14,883 nt of DNA, taken from UBA7803 sp047920935 (GTDB lineage: Bacteria; Pseudomonadota; Gammaproteobacteria; Pseudomonadales; Azotimanducaceae). The stretch lies in assembly GCA_047920935.1 (NCBI GenBank), contig JBLRXD010000090.1:1-14883 (forward strand). The letters run 5' to 3'. Made by a program: the position numbers and the translations under genes. The notes under the pieces are model-generated. The model was given only the letters and a program-made list of their open reading frames with translations. It made no database searches and had not been told where the DNA came from. This document shows positions 13,241 through 14,883 of the stretch, in pieces (within the stretch, counting starts at the first letter, position 1; each line of letters opens with the position of its first letter).

Positions 13241-14883
13241 CCGACCGGCCGCCGTATCTCGATCCGCAGCGTGACCTCGACGCGCGGCTGAAAGATCTCA
13301 TGGGGCGGCTCAATCTGCACGAGAAGCTGCAGCAACTCGGCTGCGTGTGGTCGAGCGCGCTCGTCGGCGAGCAGGGCTTCGACCAGGCCCGGGCGGTGAA
13401 GCTGCTGGCCAACGGCATCGGCCAGATCACCCGCATCGGCGCCAACACCGGTCTGCAGCCCGGCGCCAGCGCACGCTTCGCCAACGCCATTCAGCGGGTG
13501 CTGGTGGAGCACACGCGGCTGGGCATTCCCGCCATCATTCACGAAGAAGCGGTAGCGGGCTTCTGCGCCCGCGGTGCCACCCAGTACCCTCAGGCCATCG
13601 GTCTGGCCGCCACCTGGGCACCGGAGTCGGTGCGCGCCATGGCCACCGCCATTCGCAGCGAAATGCTCGCGGTAGGCGCGAGGCAGGCGCTGGCGCCGGT
13701 GCTCGACATCGCTCGTGATCCTCGCTGGGGGCGGCTCGAGGAGACTTACGGTGAAGATCCCTACCTGGCCGCGCGAATGGGCGTGGCCTATGTCCGCGGG
13801 CTGCAGGGTTCGGACTTGAAGCAGGGGGTGCTCGCCACGGGCAAACATTTTCTCGGCTACGGATTGCCCGAGGGGGGCATGAACCACGCTCCCGTGCACC
13901 TCGGCCCGCGGGAGTTGCGGGAGATATTCGCCGAGCCGTTCGCGGCAGCCATTCGCGAGGCCGACCTGAAGAGCGTGATGAACTCGTACAGTTCGGTGGA
14001 CGGGGTGGCGCCGGCGGGGTCGCCGGAGATCCTCGACGAGTTGCTGCGCGGCGAACTCGGCTTCACCGGCATGGTGGTGGCCGACTATTTCGCGGTGGAT
14101 CTGCTGGTGCGCCACCATCGCGTGGCGCGCGACAAGGGCGCGGCCGCAGCGCTCGCCCTGGCTGCCGGCCTGGACGTGGAACTGCCGACGCTGGATTGCT
14201 TCGGCGAGCCGCTGCAGGCGCTGCTGGAGGCCGGCAAAGTGGACGTGGCGCTGGTGGACCGGGCGGTTCGACGGGTGCTGCAGGCGAAGTTCGAACTGGG
14301 CCTGTTCGAACATCCCTACGTGGACGAGGCGGCTGCGGATGCAGCCTTCGATACCGCCGAATCGCGGGCATTGGCTGGGCATCTGGCCGAGCAGTCGATG
14401 GTGTTGCTCAAGAACGAGATCCCGCCAGCGTCGTCAGACCCGTTGCTGCCGCTCGCCCGCGGTTGCCGGCTGGCGCTGATCGGCCCCACCGCCGACGACC
14501 AGCGACTGTTGCTCGGCGATTATCATTACCCGGCCCATGCCGAGACCGTCTATCGTGATGCGGCGGTGGGTGCCAGCAACCTCACGCCCGGGGTTGCCGC
14601 GGTGGCGGAAGATTTTCAGCCGGGGCCCTACTTCGTGCCCATGACCACGCCGCGGCAGGCTCTGGCGCCATTCGCCGAGGTCGACTATCAGCCGGGCTGC
14701 GACCTCAACGGCAGCGATGACGGCGGCCTCGCTGCCGCCGTGGCGGCGGCCCGCGCCGCCGACGTGGCGGTGGTGTGTGTCGGCGACAAAAGCGGCCTGC
14801 TGCCCGACTGCACCAGCGGCGAGTTTCGCGACAGCTCGACGCTGCGACTCACCGGGCTGCAGAGCCGGCTGGTGAGCGAAGTG
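13237..14883 (+). CDS. GH3 family beta-glycosidase (partial, runs off the window)
   Basis: 549 codons are visible with no stop; whole GH3 enzymes of this type have about 750-800 residues. The (beta/alpha)8 domain has IHEEAVAGFCARGATQYPQA (101-120), DPRWGRLEETYGEDPYL (161-177) and the substrate-binding TGKHFLGYG (201-209). The nucleophile is D283 in MVVADYFAVD. The second domain begins near 375 (LAEQSMVLLKNE). E529 in SGEFRD is a candidate acid/base. There is no signal peptide, so the enzyme probably acts in the cytosol on imported oligosaccharides or glycosides. Substrate could be beta-glucoside or beta-xyloside; sequence alone cannot decide. ATG 13237 overlaps the glnS stop (ATGA). Confidence 0.95.
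   Translation, partial: MTDRPPYLDPQRDLDARLKDLMGRLNLHEKLQQLGCVWSSALVGEQGFDQARAVKLLANGIGQITRIGANTGLQPGASARFANAIQRVLVEHTRLGIPAIIHEEAVAGFCARGATQYPQAIGLAATWAPESVRAMATAIRSEMLAVGARQALAPVLDIARDPRWGRLEETYGEDPYLAARMGVAYVRGLQGSDLKQGVLATGKHFLGYGLPEGGMNHAPVHLGPRELREIFAEPFAAAIREADLKSVMNSYSSVDGVAPAGSPEILDELLRGELGFTGMVVADYFAVDLLVRHHRVARDKGAAAALALAAGLDVELPTLDCFGEPLQALLEAGKVDVALVDRAVRRVLQAKFELGLFEHPYVDEAAADAAFDTAESRALAGHLAEQSMVLLKNEIPPASSDPLLPLARGCRLALIGPTADDQRLLLGDYHYPAHAETVYRDAAVGASNLTPGVAAVAEDFQPGPYFVPMTTPRQALAPFAEVDYQPGCDLNGSDDGGLAAAVAAARAADVAVVCVGDKSGLLPDCTSGEFRDSSTLRLTGLQSRLVSEV

Noticed and set aside
13204..14382. A 392-residue minus-strand frame opposite the GH3 gene
   Set aside because: The plus-strand frame shows ordered GH3 motifs, while the minus frame is His/Arg-rich without any motif.

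Overview
The window looks like chromosomal DNA from a GC-rich gammaproteobacterium. The evidence is a bacterial-type GlnRS, a TesB thioesterase, a CurA-type reductase, a fused DUF523-DUF1722 protein, and REP-like palindromes resembling those of Pseudomonas. The genus cannot be named; the paired short acyl-CoA dehydrogenases would suit a marine or soil lipid/steroid degrader, but that is inference. I see no phage, transposase, CRISPR array, rRNA or tRNA.

Layout. Positions 1-224 hold the tail of a plus-strand gene and a doubtful small ORF. A large minus-strand soluble PAS-GGDEF-EAL protein (cyclic-di-GMP turnover, 187-3126) is divergent from a YjbQ/UPF0047 gene (3194-3607). That gene converges, with a 23-nt 3' overlap, on a two-gene minus-strand operon: a ferritin-like protein (4013-4567) followed by an unrecognised 138-residue protein (3585-4001). 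Back-to-back promoter candidates separate this operon from a tightly coupled plus-strand operon. That operon holds a full-length acyl-CoA dehydrogenase (4697-5839), a second short dehydrogenase-like subunit (5839-6801), and a DUF523-DUF1722 protein (6794-7786) with three conserved cysteines typical of TudS-like Fe-S desulfidases.

Positions 7787-8082 form a 296-bp tail-to-tail intergenic region. It carries two near-identical direct REP-like palindromes flanking a perfect 21-bp inverted repeat. A CurA/PTGR-type NADPH-dependent reductase (8083-9084, minus) follows, divergent from tesB (9185-10075, plus). The best -10 box of tesB sits so close to its ATG that the transcript could be leaderless. 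A membrane- or envelope-anchored transglutaminase-like protein (10086-11474, minus) is divergent from glnS (11588-13240). glnS overlaps by 4 nt a GH3 beta-glycosidase gene that runs off the right end (13237-14883).

How the genes work together. The central third is consistent with acyl-CoA metabolism: two dehydrogenase subunits probably forming one enzyme, TesB releasing free acids, and the reductase acting on activated double bonds. The other genes look like housekeeping or signalling genes in a compact arrangement. I found no convincing new defence or mobile system. The most unusual items are the intergenic palindrome cluster, the ferritin-like/unknown gene pair, the acyl-CoA dehydrogenase/TudS-like operon and the glnS-GH3 coupling.
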